DNA of 64,000 nucleotides. Source: Candidatus Anammoximicrobium sp. (GTDB lineage: Bacteria > Planctomycetota > Planctomycetia > Pirellulales > Pirellulaceae). Each line of letters begins with the position of its first letter. Position 1 is the stretch's first letter. The notes beneath the pieces are model-generated. The model did not search any database, was not told the DNA's origin, and was given only the letters and a program-made list of their open reading frames with translations. The stretch covers positions 1-64,000 of the forward strand of contig JAAYYU010000148.1 of assembly GCA_012515235.1 (NCBI GenBank). Direction: 5' to 3'. Below are positions 35,727 to 46,176 of this stretch, one piece after another. Both the position numbers and the translations under genes were made by a program.

Positions 35727-38700
35727 ATGACCACCAGCGAAGGTTCTTACGATCGCATCAACGACTATGCGTCGGTCAAGATCAGTTTGGCGCGACCCCA
35801 CGATATCCGCAGTTGGTCGTTCGGCGAGGTGAAAAAGCCCGAAACGATCAACTACCGTACCTACCGGCCGGAGAAGGACGGGCTGTTCTGTGAGCGGATT
35901 TTTGGCCCCGAGAAGGACTGGGAATGCGCCTGCGGCAAGTATCGCGGCATGAAGTACAAGGGCATGATCTGCGACCGCTGCGGTGTCAAGGTGACCCACT
36001 CCCGTGTCCGCCGAAAACGGATGGGGCACATCGAACTGGCGGCCCCCGTGGTGCATATCTGGTTCTTCAAGGCCATGCCCAGCCGACTGGGAAACCTGCT
36101 GGACATGAAGACAACCAGCCTGGAAAAGGTGGTCTACTTCCAGGACTACGTCGTGATCGATCCCGGAGCGACGGATCTGGAGAAGCAGCAGCTGTTGACG
36201 GAGGAGGAGTTCCGGGCGGCCCGCGATCAGTACGGCGAGGGCAGCTTTGAAGCCGACATGGGCGCCGAGGCGGTTCGCAAGCTGCTTACCGGGTTGGACC
36301 TTGTCCAGTTGTCCCAGAGTCTGCGCAAGGACTTGGTCGAAACCAACTCCAAGCAAAAGAAAAAAGACTTGATCAACCGTCTGAAGATCGTGGAATCGAT
36401 CCGTGACAGCGACAACCGTCCCGAATGGATGGTGTTGGACGTGATCCCCGTCATCCCACCGGATCTGCGGCCCCTGGTGTTGCTGGATTCGGGCAATTTC
36501 GCGACCAGCGATCTGAACGACCTGTATCGGCGGATCATCAACCGCAACAACCGGCTCCGCAAGCTCGTGGATCTGAACGCGCCGGAAGTCATCATCCGCA
36601 ACGAGAAGCGGATGTTGCAGCAGTCGGTCGACGCCTTGTTCGACAACAACCGCTGCAAACGCCCGGTGCTGGGCAGCAGCAACCGCCCGTTGAAATCGCT
36701 GACCGACATGATCAAGGGCAAGCAGGGCCGGTTCCGCGAGAATCTGCTGGGCAAGCGGGTCGATTACTCCGCACGCAGCGTGATTGTGGTCGGTCCGGCG
36801 CTCAAGCTGCACCAGTGCGGTTTGCCGAAGAAGATTGCATTGGAACTGTACCAGCCGTTCATCATCCGCAAACTCAAGGAATTGGGACACGCGGACACGA
36901 TCAAGAGCGCCAAGAAGATGCTGGAGCGCAAGGACGAGGAAGTCTGGGACATCCTGGAGTCCGTGATCCAGAACCATCCCGTGCTCCTGAACCGGGCCCC
37001 GACGTTGCATCGCATGGGAATCCAGGCGTTCGAACCGGTGCTGGTCGAAGGCAACGCCATCCATTTGCACCCGCTGGTGTGCAAGGGCTTCAATGCCGAC
37101 TTTGACGGCGACCAGATGGCCGTCCATTTGCCGTTGTCGATCGAGGCCCAGGTCGAATCGCACACGCTGATGATGTCCACGAACAACATCTTCGGCCCGG
37201 CCAACGGCAAGCCGATCATGAGCCCCTCGCAAGACATCGTGATGGGATGCTATTACATCACGCTGGATCTGTCCAATCGAAAGGGCGAAGGCATGACTTT
37301 CGCCAATCTGCAGGAAGCTGACCTGGCTTATGCCCTAGGCGTGATCGATTTGCACGCCCCGATCAAGGTCCGTCTGCCGGCCAACCGGAAGCTCAAAACC
37401 GAGGATGAGTCCTCCAGGCCGGGGGAGATGATCGAAACCACCTACGGCCGCATCATGTACAACATGATCCTGCCGGAGGGGATGGACTACTATAACATGC
37501 CTCTGCGGGCCGCGGAATTGGCCATTGTGATTTCGGACTGTTACCACCGGTTGGGCCGCAAGGCCACCATTGGGCTGCTGGACGACATGAACAAGATCGG
37601 CTTCCAGCAGAGCACGCTGAGCGGTCTCTCCTTCGCCACCGACGACCTGGTCACGCCGGTCACAAAGGCCAAGCACATCGAAGAGGCCGACAAAAAAGTG
37701 CTGAAGTTCAAGAAGCTGTACGATCGGGGCGTGATCACCGAACAGGAGCGTTACAACCAGGTGCTGGATACGTGGACGCATGCCCGCGAGCGGATTACGG
37801 CTGAAATGATGGATGCCATGAAGTCCGACGAGCGCACCGCGGGGTACGTGAATCCCGTCTACCTGATGGCCCACTCGGGCGCTCGTGGTGGCATCGAACA
37901 GATTCGGCAGTTGGCCGGCATGCGCGGTTTGATGGCCAAGCCGACGGGCGAAATCATCGAGGCGCCGATCAAGGCCAATTTCCGCGAGGGCTTGACGGTG
38001 CTGGAGTATTTCAGCTCGACACACGGTGCCCGCAAGGGGTTGGCGGATACGGCCTTGAAGACGGCAGACTCCGGATACCTCACGCGGAAACTGGCCGACG
38101 TCGCACAAAACGTCGTCGTGACCGTCCAGGATTGCCATACCACGCAGGGCGTGACCAAGAGCGTCCAGTATCGGGGCGAGAAAGTCGAAGTGTCGCTGAA
38201 GGAGGCGATTCTGGGACGCGTTAGCCGAAAGAATATCGTCAATCTGGTCACCGACGAAGTTATCGTTCGCGAGAACGAATTGATCACCCCCGAAATCGCC
38301 CGCAAGATCGAAGAACTGGGACTGGAGAAGATCCAAGTTCGCAGTCCGATGACCTGCGAAGCGGACTTGGGGGTCTGTCGACTGTGCTACGGCATGGACC
38401 TGTCCACCGGGGCTCTAGTCGAGGAGGGAATGGCCGTCGGTATTATCGCCGCTCAGAGTATCGGCGAACCGGGAACGCAGTTGACGATGCGCACGTTCCA
38501 CATCGGCGGAACGGTGAATACGAGCGTCGAAGAAAACGAGACTCGAGCCAAACGCGGCGGGATCGTCAAGTTCATCCGCATCCACTCGGTGCGGAATGAA
38601 CAGGGCCAGGAGATCGTGCTCTCGCGGAACAGCGAAGTCGCGATCCTGGATCCCAAGGGGCGGGAACTGGAGAAGTACGAAGTGCCCACGGGCGCCGAAC

Positions 38701-40121
38701 TCATGGTCCAAGAGAACCAGGAGGTGAAGCCGGGCGCGGTGATCTGTCAGTGGGACCCGCACAGCATCCCGATCCTGGCCGAAGTCAGCGGCAAGGTGCG
38801 TTACGAGGACGTGGTCGAAGGCGAGACGATGCGGCTGGAAAAGGATCCCGGCGGCAACATCCGCCGCATGATCAGCGACCACAAGGGCGAACTGCACCCG
38901 CAAATCGTGCTCGAAGACGCGGACGGCAAGCCGCTGGACGTGTACTACCTCCCGGAACGGGCCCATATCGAGGCCCTCGAAGGCGCGTTGGTCTCCGCCG
39001 GATCCGTGCTGGCCAAGACCCCGCGCGAAGCGACGGGCATCACAGACATCACGGGCGGTCTGCCTCGCGTGACTGAAATCTTCGAGGCCCGCAAGCCCAA
39101 GGACCCCGCTGTGATCGCCGAAGTCGATGGCGTCGTGGAAATCCTCGGCGAAAAACGCCGTGGCAAACGGTCCATCATTGTGCGCAGCGAAACCGGCATC
39201 GAACGCGAGCACTTGGTGCCCCACGGCAAACGGTTCCTGGTTCACTCCGGCGACATGGTCCGAGCCGGCCAGGCACTAGTCGATGGTCCGCTGGTGCCGC
39301 ACGACATCCTGCGGGTCTCGGGCGAAGAGGCCGTGCAGTTCTACCTGTTGCACGAAATCCAAAGCGTCTATCGCAGCCAGCGCGTGGATATCAACGACAA
39401 GCACGTCGAAATCATCATCGCCCGCATGCTTCGCAAGGTGCGCGTCGAAAGCGCCGGTGACTCGAACCTGCTGCCCGGACTCGTCCTGGACCGCTTCGAT
39501 TTCCGCAAGATCAATCAAGATCTTGCCAAGTGCGTCAAGATCACGGAGAAGGGCGACAGCGAATTCGAGCCCGGTACGTTGGTACCCAAAGAAGCTCTGG
39601 AGCAGGTCAATTCGCAAATCCGAGCGTTGGGCGGCGATCCGGCCAAAGGCAGCCGTCCCAAACCGGCCACTGCCAGCACCCAGTTGTTGGGCATCACGAA
39701 GGCGTCCGTGCAGAGTTCGAGCTTCATCTCCGCCGCCAGTTTCCAGGAGACGACGAAAGTCCTGACGGAGGCCGCCTTGGCAGGGAAAGCAGACTACCTG
39801 GTCGGATTGAAGGAAAACGTCATCCTCGGTCATTTGATTCCCGCTGGAACCGGTTTTCGTCAATATCAGGATTCCGAAGTCCGATATCGTCCTGAAGCCC
39901 TGCAGGCGATGGCAGCCGAGGCGGCTACTGCTCTGGAGACCAGCTTCCCGCTGCTGCAGGAAGCAGCCACCACGGCGACCGGCGTCTCGCCCGCGCCCTC
40001 CTCGCCTCAGGACATGGAGGAGGACATCGCACCGCAGGAGACCTACATTCCGTTTGACGACCTTTTCAGCGGCGACGCCGACATGGACAGTGACGACGTC
40101 GATATGGATGATGAGGAATAA
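35727..40121 (+). CDS. rpoC: DNA-directed RNA polymerase subunit beta'
   Basis: 1,464 residues. The N-terminal zinc site is CACGKYRG...CDRCG (about residues 68-86). The catalytic Mg loop NADFDGDQ starts at residue 456. The second zinc cluster includes [15 protein letters not shown], and [19 protein letters not shown] is conserved. The C-terminal tail is acidic ([16 protein letters not shown]) beyond the usual end. A strong ribosome site (AGGAGCAGGGG) precedes ATG 35727. It is followed by a 202-base gap with a promoter for rpsL. Confidence 0.98.
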   Translation: MTTSEGSYDRINDYASVKISLARPHDIRSWSFGEVKKPETINYRTYRPEKDGLFCERIFGPEKDWECACGKYRGMKYKGMICDRCGVKVTHSRVRRKRMGHIELAAPVVHIWFFKAMPSRLGNLLDMKTTSLEKVVYFQDYVVIDPGATDLEKQQLLTEEEFRAARDQYGEGSFEADMGAEAVRKLLTGLDLVQLSQSLRKDLVETNSKQKKKDLINRLKIVESIRDSDNRPEWMVLDVIPVIPPDLRPLVLLDSGNFATSDLNDLYRRIINRNNRLRKLVDLNAPEVIIRNEKRMLQQSVDALFDNNRCKRPVLGSSNRPLKSLTDMIKGKQGRFRENLLGKRVDYSARSVIVVGPALKLHQCGLPKKIALELYQPFIIRKLKELGHADTIKSAKKMLERKDEEVWDILESVIQNHPVLLNRAPTLHRMGIQAFEPVLVEGNAIHLHPLVCKGFNADFDGDQMAVHLPLSIEAQVESHTLMMSTNNIFGPANGKPIMSPSQDIVMGCYYITLDLSNRKGEGMTFANLQEADLAYALGVIDLHAPIKVRLPANRKLKTEDESSRPGEMIETTYGRIMYNMILPEGMDYYNMPLRAAELAIVISDCYHRLGRKATIGLLDDMNKIGFQQSTLSGLSFATDDLVTPVTKAKHIEEADKKVLKFKKLYDRGVITEQERYNQVLDTWTHARERITAEMMDAMKSDERTAGYVNPVYLMAHSGARGGIEQIRQLAGMRGLMAKPTGEIIEAPIKANFREGLTVLEYFSSTHGARKGLADTALKTADSGYLTRKLADVAQNVVVTVQDCHTTQGVTKSVQYRGEKVEVSLKEAILGRVSRKNIVNLVTDEVIVRENELITPEIARKIEELGLEKIQVRSPMTCEADLGVCRLCYGMDLSTGALVEEGMAVGIIAAQSIGEPGTQLTMRTFHIGGTVNTSVEENETRAKRGGIVKFIRIHSVRNEQGQEIVLSRNSEVAILDPKGRELEKYEVPTGAELMVQENQEVKPGAVICQWDPHSIPILAEVSGKVRYEDVVEGETMRLEKDPGGNIRRMISDHKGELHPQIVLEDADGKPLDVYYLPERAHIEALEGALVSAGSVLAKTPREATGITDITGGLPRVTEIFEARKPKDPAVIAEVDGVVEILGEKRRGKRSIIVRSETGIEREHLVPHGKRFLVHSGDMVRAGQALVDGPLVPHDILRVSGEEAVQFYLLHEIQSVYRSQRVDINDKHVEIIIARMLRKVRVESAGDSNLLPGLVLDRFDFRKINQDLAKCVKITEKGDSEFEPGTLVPKEALEQVNSQIRALGGDPAKGSRPKPATASTQLLGITKASVQSSSFISAASFQETTKVLTEAALAGKADYLVGLKENVILGHLIPAGTGFRQYQDSEVRYRPEALQAMAAEAATALETSFPLLQEAATTATGVSPAPSSPQDMEEDIAPQETYIPFDDLFSGDADMDSDDVDMDDEE

Positions 40122-40242
40122 GCAGCCACTAGGGCAGTTGCGACCGATGATCCGTTTGATTTTTTGGGAATAAGTCCGGCTTGAAGATCGGTAAATACGC
40201 AAAACAACCGGTTGGATGCGGAAACTCTCTGTCTCGGATGCC

Positions 40243-40270
40243 TTGACAGCCGCCCGCAAGACGATAACCT
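40243..40270 (+). promoter_or_regulatory. Candidate promoter of the rpsL-rpsG unit
   Basis: A perfect TTGACA at 40243-40248, a 16-base spacer, and TAACCT at 40265-40270, about 55 bases before the rpsL ATG. The -10 match is modest. Confidence 0.4.
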
Positions 40271-40323
40271 GATGGCATTACGAGTCGGCCATGACCTCAT
40301 TCTGCCTGCGAAAATAGAGAACT

Positions 40324-40692
40324 ATGCCAACTATCAGCCAACTTGTCCGCAAGAAACGTAAGCCGCAGCGGGTGACCACCAAGGCGCCGGTGCTGGATCA
40401 ATGTCCGCAAAGGCAAGGGGTGTGCCTGTTGGTCCGCACCATGACGCCGAAGAAACCGAATTCCGCTTTGCGGAAGATTACACGCGTACGTCTCTCCAAT
40501 GGCAAGGAGGTGACCGTCTACATTCCCGGTGAAGGACACAATCTCCAGGAACACTCGATCGTCTTGGTGCGTGGCGGTCGTATCCACGATTTGCCCGGTG
40601 TCCGTTACCAAGTGATTCGTGGGGCGATGGACTGCCTGGGAGTCAACGGCAGAAAGCAGGCACGCAGTCGGTACGGTGCCAAGAAGTCATAG
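40324..40692 (+). CDS. rpsL: 30S ribosomal protein S12
   Basis: 122 residues. Start [15 protein letters not shown], the decoding loop [11 protein letters not shown] with K43 intact, and [20 protein letters not shown]. At the position of the conserved K88 (RVKDLPGVRY in most bacteria) there is a histidine (H88, codon CAC), while the methylthiolated Asp (D89) is kept. S12 lines the decoding centre, and changes at K43 and K88 are classical streptomycin-resistance sites. It is followed by rpsG after 39 bases. Confidence 0.97.
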   Translation: MPTISQLVRKKRKPQRVTTKAPVLDQCPQRQGVCLLVRTMTPKKPNSALRKITRVRLSNGKEVTVYIPGEGHNLQEHSIVLVRGGRIHDLPGVRYQVIRGAMDCLGVNGRKQARSRYGAKKS

Positions 40693-40731
40693 GGTCCGAA
40701 CAACACGAGGCGATTTTTTTCGAGTTATCTT

Positions 40732-41202
40732 ATGGGTCGCTTTACAGCAAGTCAGTCTCAGCTCAAGCCGGATCCCCGGTACAATTCCATTCTAGCCAGC
40801 AAGTTCATCAATTGTCTGATGTGGAGCGGCAAGAAGACCGTAGCACAACAGGTGTTCTACGGCGCTCTGGACGAATTGAAGAAGAAGATTCCGGACCAGG
40901 AGCCGATCGAGGTCTTTCACACGGCCTTGGAAAACGTGAAACCGTACATCGAAGTCCGGTCCAAACGCGTCGGTGGTGCTTCGTACCAGGTTCCGATGCA
41001 GGTCAGCAAAGCGCGGCAGCAGTCCTTGGCGATCCGTTGGTTGCTGGGGGCGGTTCGCGAAAAGAAGGGCCGACCGACGTACCTCAAGCTGGCCGAAGAA
41101 CTCCATGCCGCCTACCGCAAGGAAGGCGCGGCGATGACCAAACGGGAGAACACGCACCGGATGGCCGAAGCGAACAAAGCCTTCGCGCATTTTGCGTGGT
41201 AG
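40732..41202 (+). CDS. rpsG: 30S ribosomal protein S7
   Basis: 156 residues. Start [19 protein letters not shown] (the usual start is P-R-R), then [20 protein letters not shown], the [20 protein letters not shown] core and the C-terminal [21 protein letters not shown]7 nucleates the 30S head and in E. coli represses the str operon. A perfect terminator follows 17 bases after the stop. Confidence 0.97.
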   Translation: MGRFTASQSQLKPDPRYNSILASKFINCLMWSGKKTVAQQVFYGALDELKKKIPDQEPIEVFHTALENVKPYIEVRSKRVGGASYQVPMQVSKARQQSLAIRWLLGAVREKKGRPTYLKLAEELHAAYRKEGAAMTKRENTHRMAEANKAFAHFAW

Positions 41203-41219
41203 TTTGGATTCCAAGGACG

Positions 41220-41246
41220 ACGCCGCGCGGCAGCGCGGCGTTCTTT
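41220..41246 (+). terminator. Rho-independent terminator between rpsG and fusA
   Basis: ACGCCGCGC and GCGCGGCGT form a 9-bp perfect stem with a GGCA loop, followed by TTCTTT. It ends 14 bases before the fusA ATG, so fusA needs read-through or a promoter inside or just beyond it. Confidence 0.75.
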
Positions 41247-41260
41247 ATGCGCTGACCTTT

Positions 41261-43342
41261 ATGCCACGCGACATCGAAAAGATCCGGAACATCGGCATTA
41301 TCGCGCACATCGACGCGGGCAAGACCACGGTCACGGAACACATGCTGTTCTACAGTGGCGCCAAGCACCGGGTGGGAGAGGTCGATTCAGGGACCACCGA
41401 GACGGATTGCGATGCGGAGGAGCAGGAACGCGGGATCACGATCTATTCGGCCTGCGTCACGTTCGACTGGCTGGATGTCCATGTCAATCTCCTGGACACC
41501 CCCGGCCATGTCGATTTCACGGCCGAGGTCGAACGCTGTCTGCGCGTCCTGGACGGTGCCGTCGTCGTGTTCAGCGCTCGGGAGGGCGTCGAGGCGCAAA
41601 GCGAAACGGTCTGGCGGCAAGCGGACCGCTACAAAGTCCCCCGATTGGCGTTCATCAACAAGATGGACCGCGAAGGGGCCGACTTCGAACGCACGTTGGA
41701 CGAGGTTGCCCGCCGCTTGAACGCGCATCCGGTGGCCCTGCAGATCCCCGTGGGCGTCGGTCCCGCGCACACCAGCGACGCCTTTCGCGGCGTGATCGAC
41801 CTGATCGAAATGAAGATGCTGGTCTTCGATCCGCAGACCGACGGCCAGGTCATCCAGGAGTTGGACATTCCGGAAGACAAGCTCGCTACCGCCGAGTTGT
41901 GGCGAGAGATGCTGCTGGAGAAACTGTACGCCCATAGCGATGAACTCATGGAACGGGCGCTTCAAGAGCAACCGATCCCCACCGAGTTGATCCACCGGGT
42001 AGTGCGGCAGGCGACGATCCACCTCCAAATCCAGCCCGTCTTGTGCGGTTCCGCCTTGCACGGCATCGGCGTGCAGCCGATTCTGGACGCGGTGGCTCGG
42101 TATCTGCCGAACCCCCTGGAAATGCCGCCCGTGGAAGGGACTAACCCGGCCAAGAAGGACAAGGTGGAACGTCGCAAGCCGGAGCCGGACGAGCCGTTCT
42201 GCGGCTTGGTGTTCAAGGTCCTGCCCGCCAAGACCGGCGACTTGTCTTGGGTGCGGATCTACTCCGGCGATCTGAAGCCGAATACCCGCGCGCTGAATCC
42301 GGGGAAGGACAAGAAAGAGAACATCTCGCAACTGTGGCGGATCCACGCGACGAAGCGGGAGCAGCAAGTCGAACACGCGCTGGCCGGCGACATCGTCGGC
42401 TTGATCGGTTTGCGAAATTCCGTTACCGGCGACACGCTGTGCGACACCCGGCACCCGATTCTGCTGGAGGCGATCAAGTTCCCGGAGACGGTGATCTCGA
42501 TGGCCATCGAGCCGGACACGGCGACGGAACGTGAGAAACTCAGCAGCACCCTGGAGATGCTCAAACGCCAGGACCCGACGCTGCGGGTGACCAGCGGCGA
42601 AACGGGCCAGACGCTGATCAGCGGCATGGGGGAACTGCACCTGGAGGTGGTCAAGAACCGCTTGCTCCGCGATTTCAACCTCAAAGTCAAGTTCCACAAG
42701 CCGCAGGTGAGTTACCGCGAGACGGTCCAGCGTGCCGTGGAAGTCACCGGCGTGTGCCACCGTCAGATTTCCGGGCAGCAGCTGTTCGCGGAACTGCGGA
42801 TTAGGATGGAGCCGTTCGCTTCCGCCGTTCAGCCCGTGACCGTACTGAACTTCTGCCCGCCGGAGACGCTGCCCGAGGCCTTCCTGAACGCGTCGATCGA
42901 GGAGCTCCGATCCTGCGGCGACGGCGGAGGGCGGATTGCGGGCTACCCGCTGATGAAGCTCAAGGTTTCCATTCTGGGCGGCAAAGCCAGCCCGGAACAC
43001 TCCAACGAAATGGCCTTTCGCATCGCCGCCAATGACGCCTTTGACAAGGGGTTGGAGCAAGGCGGGCCAGTGCTGTTGGAGCCGATCATGAAGCTGGATA
43101 TCCTCACGCCTGACGCCTATCTGGGCGACTTCGTGGGCGATCTGCAACAGCGGAGGGCGATCATCGCCAAGACCGATCACCGCGCAGGCATGATCGCGAT
43201 CGAAGCCCACGCGCCGCTCAAAGAATTGTTCGGCTATTCCAGCGCCATGCGAAGCCTCAGCCAAGGCCGCGCCAGTTGCTCGATGGAACCCCTGGCCTAT
43301 GCCCCCGCGCCGCCGGAAATGCTGAAGAGCTTCAACGTCTGA
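41261..43342 (+). CDS. fusA: Elongation factor G, divergent (spd-type EF-G likely)
   Basis: 693 residues. The GTPase motifs are intact: AHIDAGKTT at 15-23, EEQERGITI, DTPGHVDF and NKMD. Domain IV is divergent: where canonical EF-G has GGRGQYGHV, this protein has ISGQQLFAELRIRMEP (about 503-518), and domain V ends AMRSLSQGRASCSMEPLAYA. Spirochaetes, planctomycetes and some deltaproteobacteria carry distinct 'spd' EF-G pairs, and the str-operon location points to the translocase member. The start is ATG 41261 (MPRDIEKIRNIGI), which has no Shine-Dalgarno. Confidence 0.93.
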   Translation: MPRDIEKIRNIGIIAHIDAGKTTVTEHMLFYSGAKHRVGEVDSGTTETDCDAEEQERGITIYSACVTFDWLDVHVNLLDTPGHVDFTAEVERCLRVLDGAVVVFSAREGVEAQSETVWRQADRYKVPRLAFINKMDREGADFERTLDEVARRLNAHPVALQIPVGVGPAHTSDAFRGVIDLIEMKMLVFDPQTDGQVIQELDIPEDKLATAELWREMLLEKLYAHSDELMERALQEQPIPTELIHRVVRQATIHLQIQPVLCGSALHGIGVQPILDAVARYLPNPLEMPPVEGTNPAKKDKVERRKPEPDEPFCGLVFKVLPAKTGDLSWVRIYSGDLKPNTRALNPGKDKKENISQLWRIHATKREQQVEHALAGDIVGLIGLRNSVTGDTLCDTRHPILLEAIKFPETVISMAIEPDTATEREKLSSTLEMLKRQDPTLRVTSGETGQTLISGMGELHLEVVKNRLLRDFNLKVKFHKPQVSYRETVQRAVEVTGVCHRQISGQQLFAELRIRMEPFASAVQPVTVLNFCPPETLPEAFLNASIEELRSCGDGGGRIAGYPLMKLKVSILGGKASPEHSNEMAFRIAANDAFDKGLEQGGPVLLEPIMKLDILTPDAYLGDFVGDLQQRRAIIAKTDHRAGMIAIEAHAPLKELFGYSSAMRSLSQGRASCSMEPLAYAPAPPEMLKSFNV

Positions 43343-43512
43343 CAGCAAACAAGCGATCGGTTTGGCTTCTTTGTTGATCGTTCCCTGCCTGCGGATTCGC
43401 GATCCGCTGCCGGTCTTGTTCGCCGTGCCAATCGTCCGCGCCGTCTCCCCCCACGTCCAGGCTGTCCGAGGACGGTGTCATCCCGGTTGGCTGCCAGTTG
43501 TCAGGTGACGCC

Positions 43513-43541
43513 TTGGCGATTAAACTGCATCCGCTCAAAAT
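43513..43541 (+). promoter_or_regulatory. Possible promoter of the radC homologue
   Basis: TTGGCG at 43513-43518, a 17-base spacer and CAAAAT at 43536-43541, in the 256-base gap after fusA. The rest of this gap shows no gene. Confidence 0.25.
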
Positions 43542-43598
43542 GGCTGCTGACAATTTGAGATTGAAACGGCACAGGCCGAAGCATCCGGGAGCCCTTCC

Positions 43599-44576
43599 AT
43601 GTCCGAAGCGGTCAACGACGAGGAACGCTATCAGCGGTACTATCGCATCCTGACGGCGGCCGCCGCCAGCGACGTATTCACCGTGGACGACGTCAAGGCG
43701 GCTTGTGCGGACGAGCAGCCAGCGTACGTCACACGCGTGATTTCGGACCTGAAAAACGGCGATTGGGTCCAGCCCGTGGAGGGCGAATCGAAACGCTTTC
43801 GCTGGGCGGCACAACGCGATGAATCCACGCTGGAGCAGTGGGCCCGGTCGCAGGTCTTTACCAACCGGATGACGCGGTCGCCCGTCGAAGAACGGCCCCG
43901 CGAACGGCTGTTGCGACTGGGCGCGGCAAACCTGCGCACGGCGGAATTGCTGGCCATTCTGATCCGGACGGGCCGCAAGGGCATCACGACGCTGCAAGCC
44001 GGCGAGAAGATCACCACGGAGTTCAACGACCGGCTGGACCAGCTGAAGGACGCCGGACGAGGCGAATTGGCGTGCCTCTGTCCGGTCGTGCGCGAGACCG
44101 CCTATTGCCAGATCATGGCCGGCATCGAGTTGGGCCGCCGCGTCGCGGCCGCGGCCGCCGAAAACGCGGAACGCGTGGTCACCATCCGCGGCTCACAAGA
44201 CGCCATCAACTACTGCCGCCGTCGCTTCCAGCGGTTGGCCGTCGATGCCCGGCAGGAGGAATTCCATGTCGTCACGCTGGACACCAAGAATCATGTCCTG
44301 AACGATCACTTGATCAGCCGCGGCTTGTTGGATCAGACCGTCGTCCACCCGCGCGAGGTCTTTCGCCCCGCCATCAAAGACGCTGCCAAGTCGGTGATCC
44401 TGGTCCATAACCACCCTTCGGGCGATGCGACGCCCAGCGACAAGGATCTGGCGTTGACCCGGCGTTTGGAGGATGCAGGGAAACTGCTCGACATCCAAGT
44501 CTTGGACCATATCGTAGTCGCCGCGACCGAAGCGACAAGCCTCCGGGAGTACCAGGGGCTGGGGCTCGAAGTGTGA
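43599..44576 (+). CDS. radC: RadC-family JAB/MPN+ protein with an extra N-terminal domain
   Basis: 325 residues against about 225 for typical RadC. The RadC core starts near residue 90 (RSPVEERPRERLLRLGAANL, then ELLAILIRTGRKG) and contains the JAB metalloprotease-type motif VLVHNHPSGDATPSDKDL near residue 270-285, with Glu, two His, Ser and Asp positions in place. The first ~85 residues resemble a winged-helix domain (FTVDDVKAACADEQPAYVTR). RadC proteins are linked to DNA repair and mobile elements, but the biochemical role is unsettled. GGGAG lies seven bases before the ATG. Confidence 0.85.
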   Translation: MSEAVNDEERYQRYYRILTAAAASDVFTVDDVKAACADEQPAYVTRVISDLKNGDWVQPVEGESKRFRWAAQRDESTLEQWARSQVFTNRMTRSPVEERPRERLLRLGAANLRTAELLAILIRTGRKGITTLQAGEKITTEFNDRLDQLKDAGRGELACLCPVVRETAYCQIMAGIELGRRVAAAAAENAERVVTIRGSQDAINYCRRRFQRLAVDARQEEFHVVTLDTKNHVLNDHLISRGLLDQTVVHPREVFRPAIKDAAKSVILVHNHPSGDATPSDKDLALTRRLEDAGKLLDIQVLDHIVVAATEATSLREYQGLGLEV

Positions 44577-44666
44577 ATCGCTGCGTCGCGGGCCCTGTAG
44601 CTGAATCCTCGCCGAATCGCCACATCGACTCCGGTCGCGTTCGAAGGCACCACGCTGCTTTTCCGT

Positions 44667-44870
44667 TTACAGCACGCCCAGCAAGTTGTCACGAGACACA
44701 TCGTCGTCGCTCGGTACCGTCGTAACTTCGAGTTCACCGCGCAGAATCGACACGTTCCCAGGCGCGGCGATCCCGATGGTCACACGATTGCCCGCGATGC
44801 GGTTGACGGTCAGTTTGATGTCGTCGCCGATGAGGATCTCTTCACCCAGCTTTCGAGTCAACACTAACAT
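44667..44870 (-). CDS. csrA: Carbon storage regulator CsrA
   Basis: 67 residues. MLVLTRKLGEEILIGDDIKL then NRVTIGIAAPGNVSILRGEL is the CsrA fold. The conserved L4 and the Arg of the R-x-E-L segment, which bind GGA motifs in mRNA leaders, are visible as ILRGEL. CsrA dimers block or promote translation of target mRNAs. A strong ribosome site (GGGAGGA) precedes the ATG, and a promoter lies upstream at 44918-44946. The C-terminal tail TTVPSDDDVSRDNLLGVL is acidic. Confidence 0.93.
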   Translation of the reverse strand: MLVLTRKLGEEILIGDDIKLTVNRIAGNRVTIGIAAPGNVSILRGELEVTTVPSDDDVSRDNLLGVL

Positions 44871-44917
44871 GGCTTGTCCTCCCTGACGTTTCCCCCTTGG
44901 ACTATCCCCCTGCCAGT

Positions 44918-44946
44918 ATTGTACAGACGCAGGCAAGCCCCTTGAA
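44918..44946 (-). promoter_or_regulatory. Candidate promoter of csrA
   Basis: On the minus strand, TTCAAG (44946-44941), a 17-base spacer, and TACAAT (44923-44918). Transcription would start near 44911, about 40 bases before the csrA ATG. The remaining bases up to 45147 show no gene. Confidence 0.35.
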
Positions 44947-45147
44947 TCCAAGACAAGCATGGTTGCGTCTGGTTCACCTATTCGCCACGCGGCTTGCCAT
45001 CTTGTTGCCGCAGACGGGCGAATCTGGCAGGAAAACGCTTGCCGTGCCGAGGTCAACGCGAATCGTCACGTTTCGCGATGCTTGCACCCGACAAGATTTC
45101 GGCCCCTTGGGCGCATTTTTGATGCAGTCCCGGTTCCTCGTCGGCTG

Positions 45148-46152
45148 CTAGAGGGCTTGTGTGGCGATCGGGGTGGTGGTTTGCTGCGGAGCGAACAGGT
45201 CGTCGAGTTGTGTCTGGGCCAGACGCAGCAGCACTAATTTTCCGTGGGGCGAAGGCGAATCAGACAGGTTGTTGCCGACAAACGCCTTGCCAATGCCGTT
45301 TGCGCCAGGCAGGCACTCCAGAATCAGGGTCTGGCCGGGCACCAGGGTCGCGCAAACTCGCAGAGCGTCGTAGCGGATCGAGTCGCGGCTGGCATCCAAG
45401 CGAAACAGGCCGTCTCCGCCCACCCAACGCTGGCGTGGGGGGCCGTGTTGGATTTCGGGGACCAGTTCCAGTTCGACTCGGCCATCGCCCTTGGGGATGG
45501 CCCTGATCCCAAGGTGGCACTGTGCGTCTACGTATTTGGACAGCTTCTCGGAGTTAGGGCCGCCAAGTTCCAGTTCCTTGCATTTGGACGCGACGGGGAC
45601 CGAACGATGCTGATTGGCGCGACACTGGATGCGCCGCTGGGTGAGCACATCGCTGACGACAGCGGTGCGTTCGGCCTGGTCCAACTGCAGCAATCTGCCG
45701 CGATCGGCCAGTCGATCTGTGATCCACGAGGGCAATTGGTTGCCCAGGACGCCACAGCGGAGCCCGTTCTGGGTCAGTTCTTGCCGCAATTCGGTGGAGA
45801 CGTGTTGTTCGTCCGCCTCCCGCCACAAATCGGAAACCAAGTCTTGTTGGACATCGGCCAAGTCCAGGAGCGCGAACTCGACCACGACGCTGTCGGGCGA
45901 CATCTTGGCGGCCTGCAACAGCGACTTGCCCGCGGGACTGGTGGACCAGGGCGAACAACCGGCAAAGACCGCGATCGTCAGAAAAAGGAGGCCAGATGCG
46001 GGGTTCGGGACGTGGGTTGCGGATTGGCTGGGGCCGACGCTCCCGTCTCGCGGCTTTGGCTTGGCGAGCGAAGGCCCCGTCGCAATGCCGGAATCGTTGG
46101 CCAACCGTATCTCTTGCATCTGACAACCCGTGTTCCCTGGAAGCGGCGGCAT
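45148..46152 (-). CDS. Putative lipoprotein, conserved hypothetical
   Basis: 334 residues from ATG 46152; ATG 46119 is an alternative. A hydrophobic segment (GLLFLTIAVFAGCSPW) with a lipobox-like FAGC near residue 66 suggests a lipidated, membrane-anchored protein, though the n-region before it is long for a signal peptide. The following domain is soluble and mixed alpha/beta with a central LELGGPNSEKLSKYVDAQCH and ELELVPEIQHGP. No known family recognised. It starts 24 bases after moeA on the same strand, so it is probably co-transcribed. Confidence 0.65.
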   Translation of the reverse strand: MPPLPGNTGCQMQEIRLANDSGIATGPSLAKPKPRDGSVGPSQSATHVPNPASGLLFLTIAVFAGCSPWSTSPAGKSLLQAAKMSPDSVVVEFALLDLADVQQDLVSDLWREADEQHVSTELRQELTQNGLRCGVLGNQLPSWITDRLADRGRLLQLDQAERTAVVSDVLTQRRIQCRANQHRSVPVASKCKELELGGPNSEKLSKYVDAQCHLGIRAIPKGDGRVELELVPEIQHGPPRQRWVGGDGLFRLDASRDSIRYDALRVCATLVPGQTLILECLPGANGIGKAFVGNNLSDSPSPHGKLVLLRLAQTQLDDLFAPQQTTTPIATQAL

Positions 46153-46176
46153 GGTAGTGCAAACCCGCCTCTAACG

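Noticed and set aside
34056..37232. A 1,058-codon minus-strand frame
   Set aside because: It lies antisense to the unmistakable rpoB and rpoC genes and has shadow-type composition.
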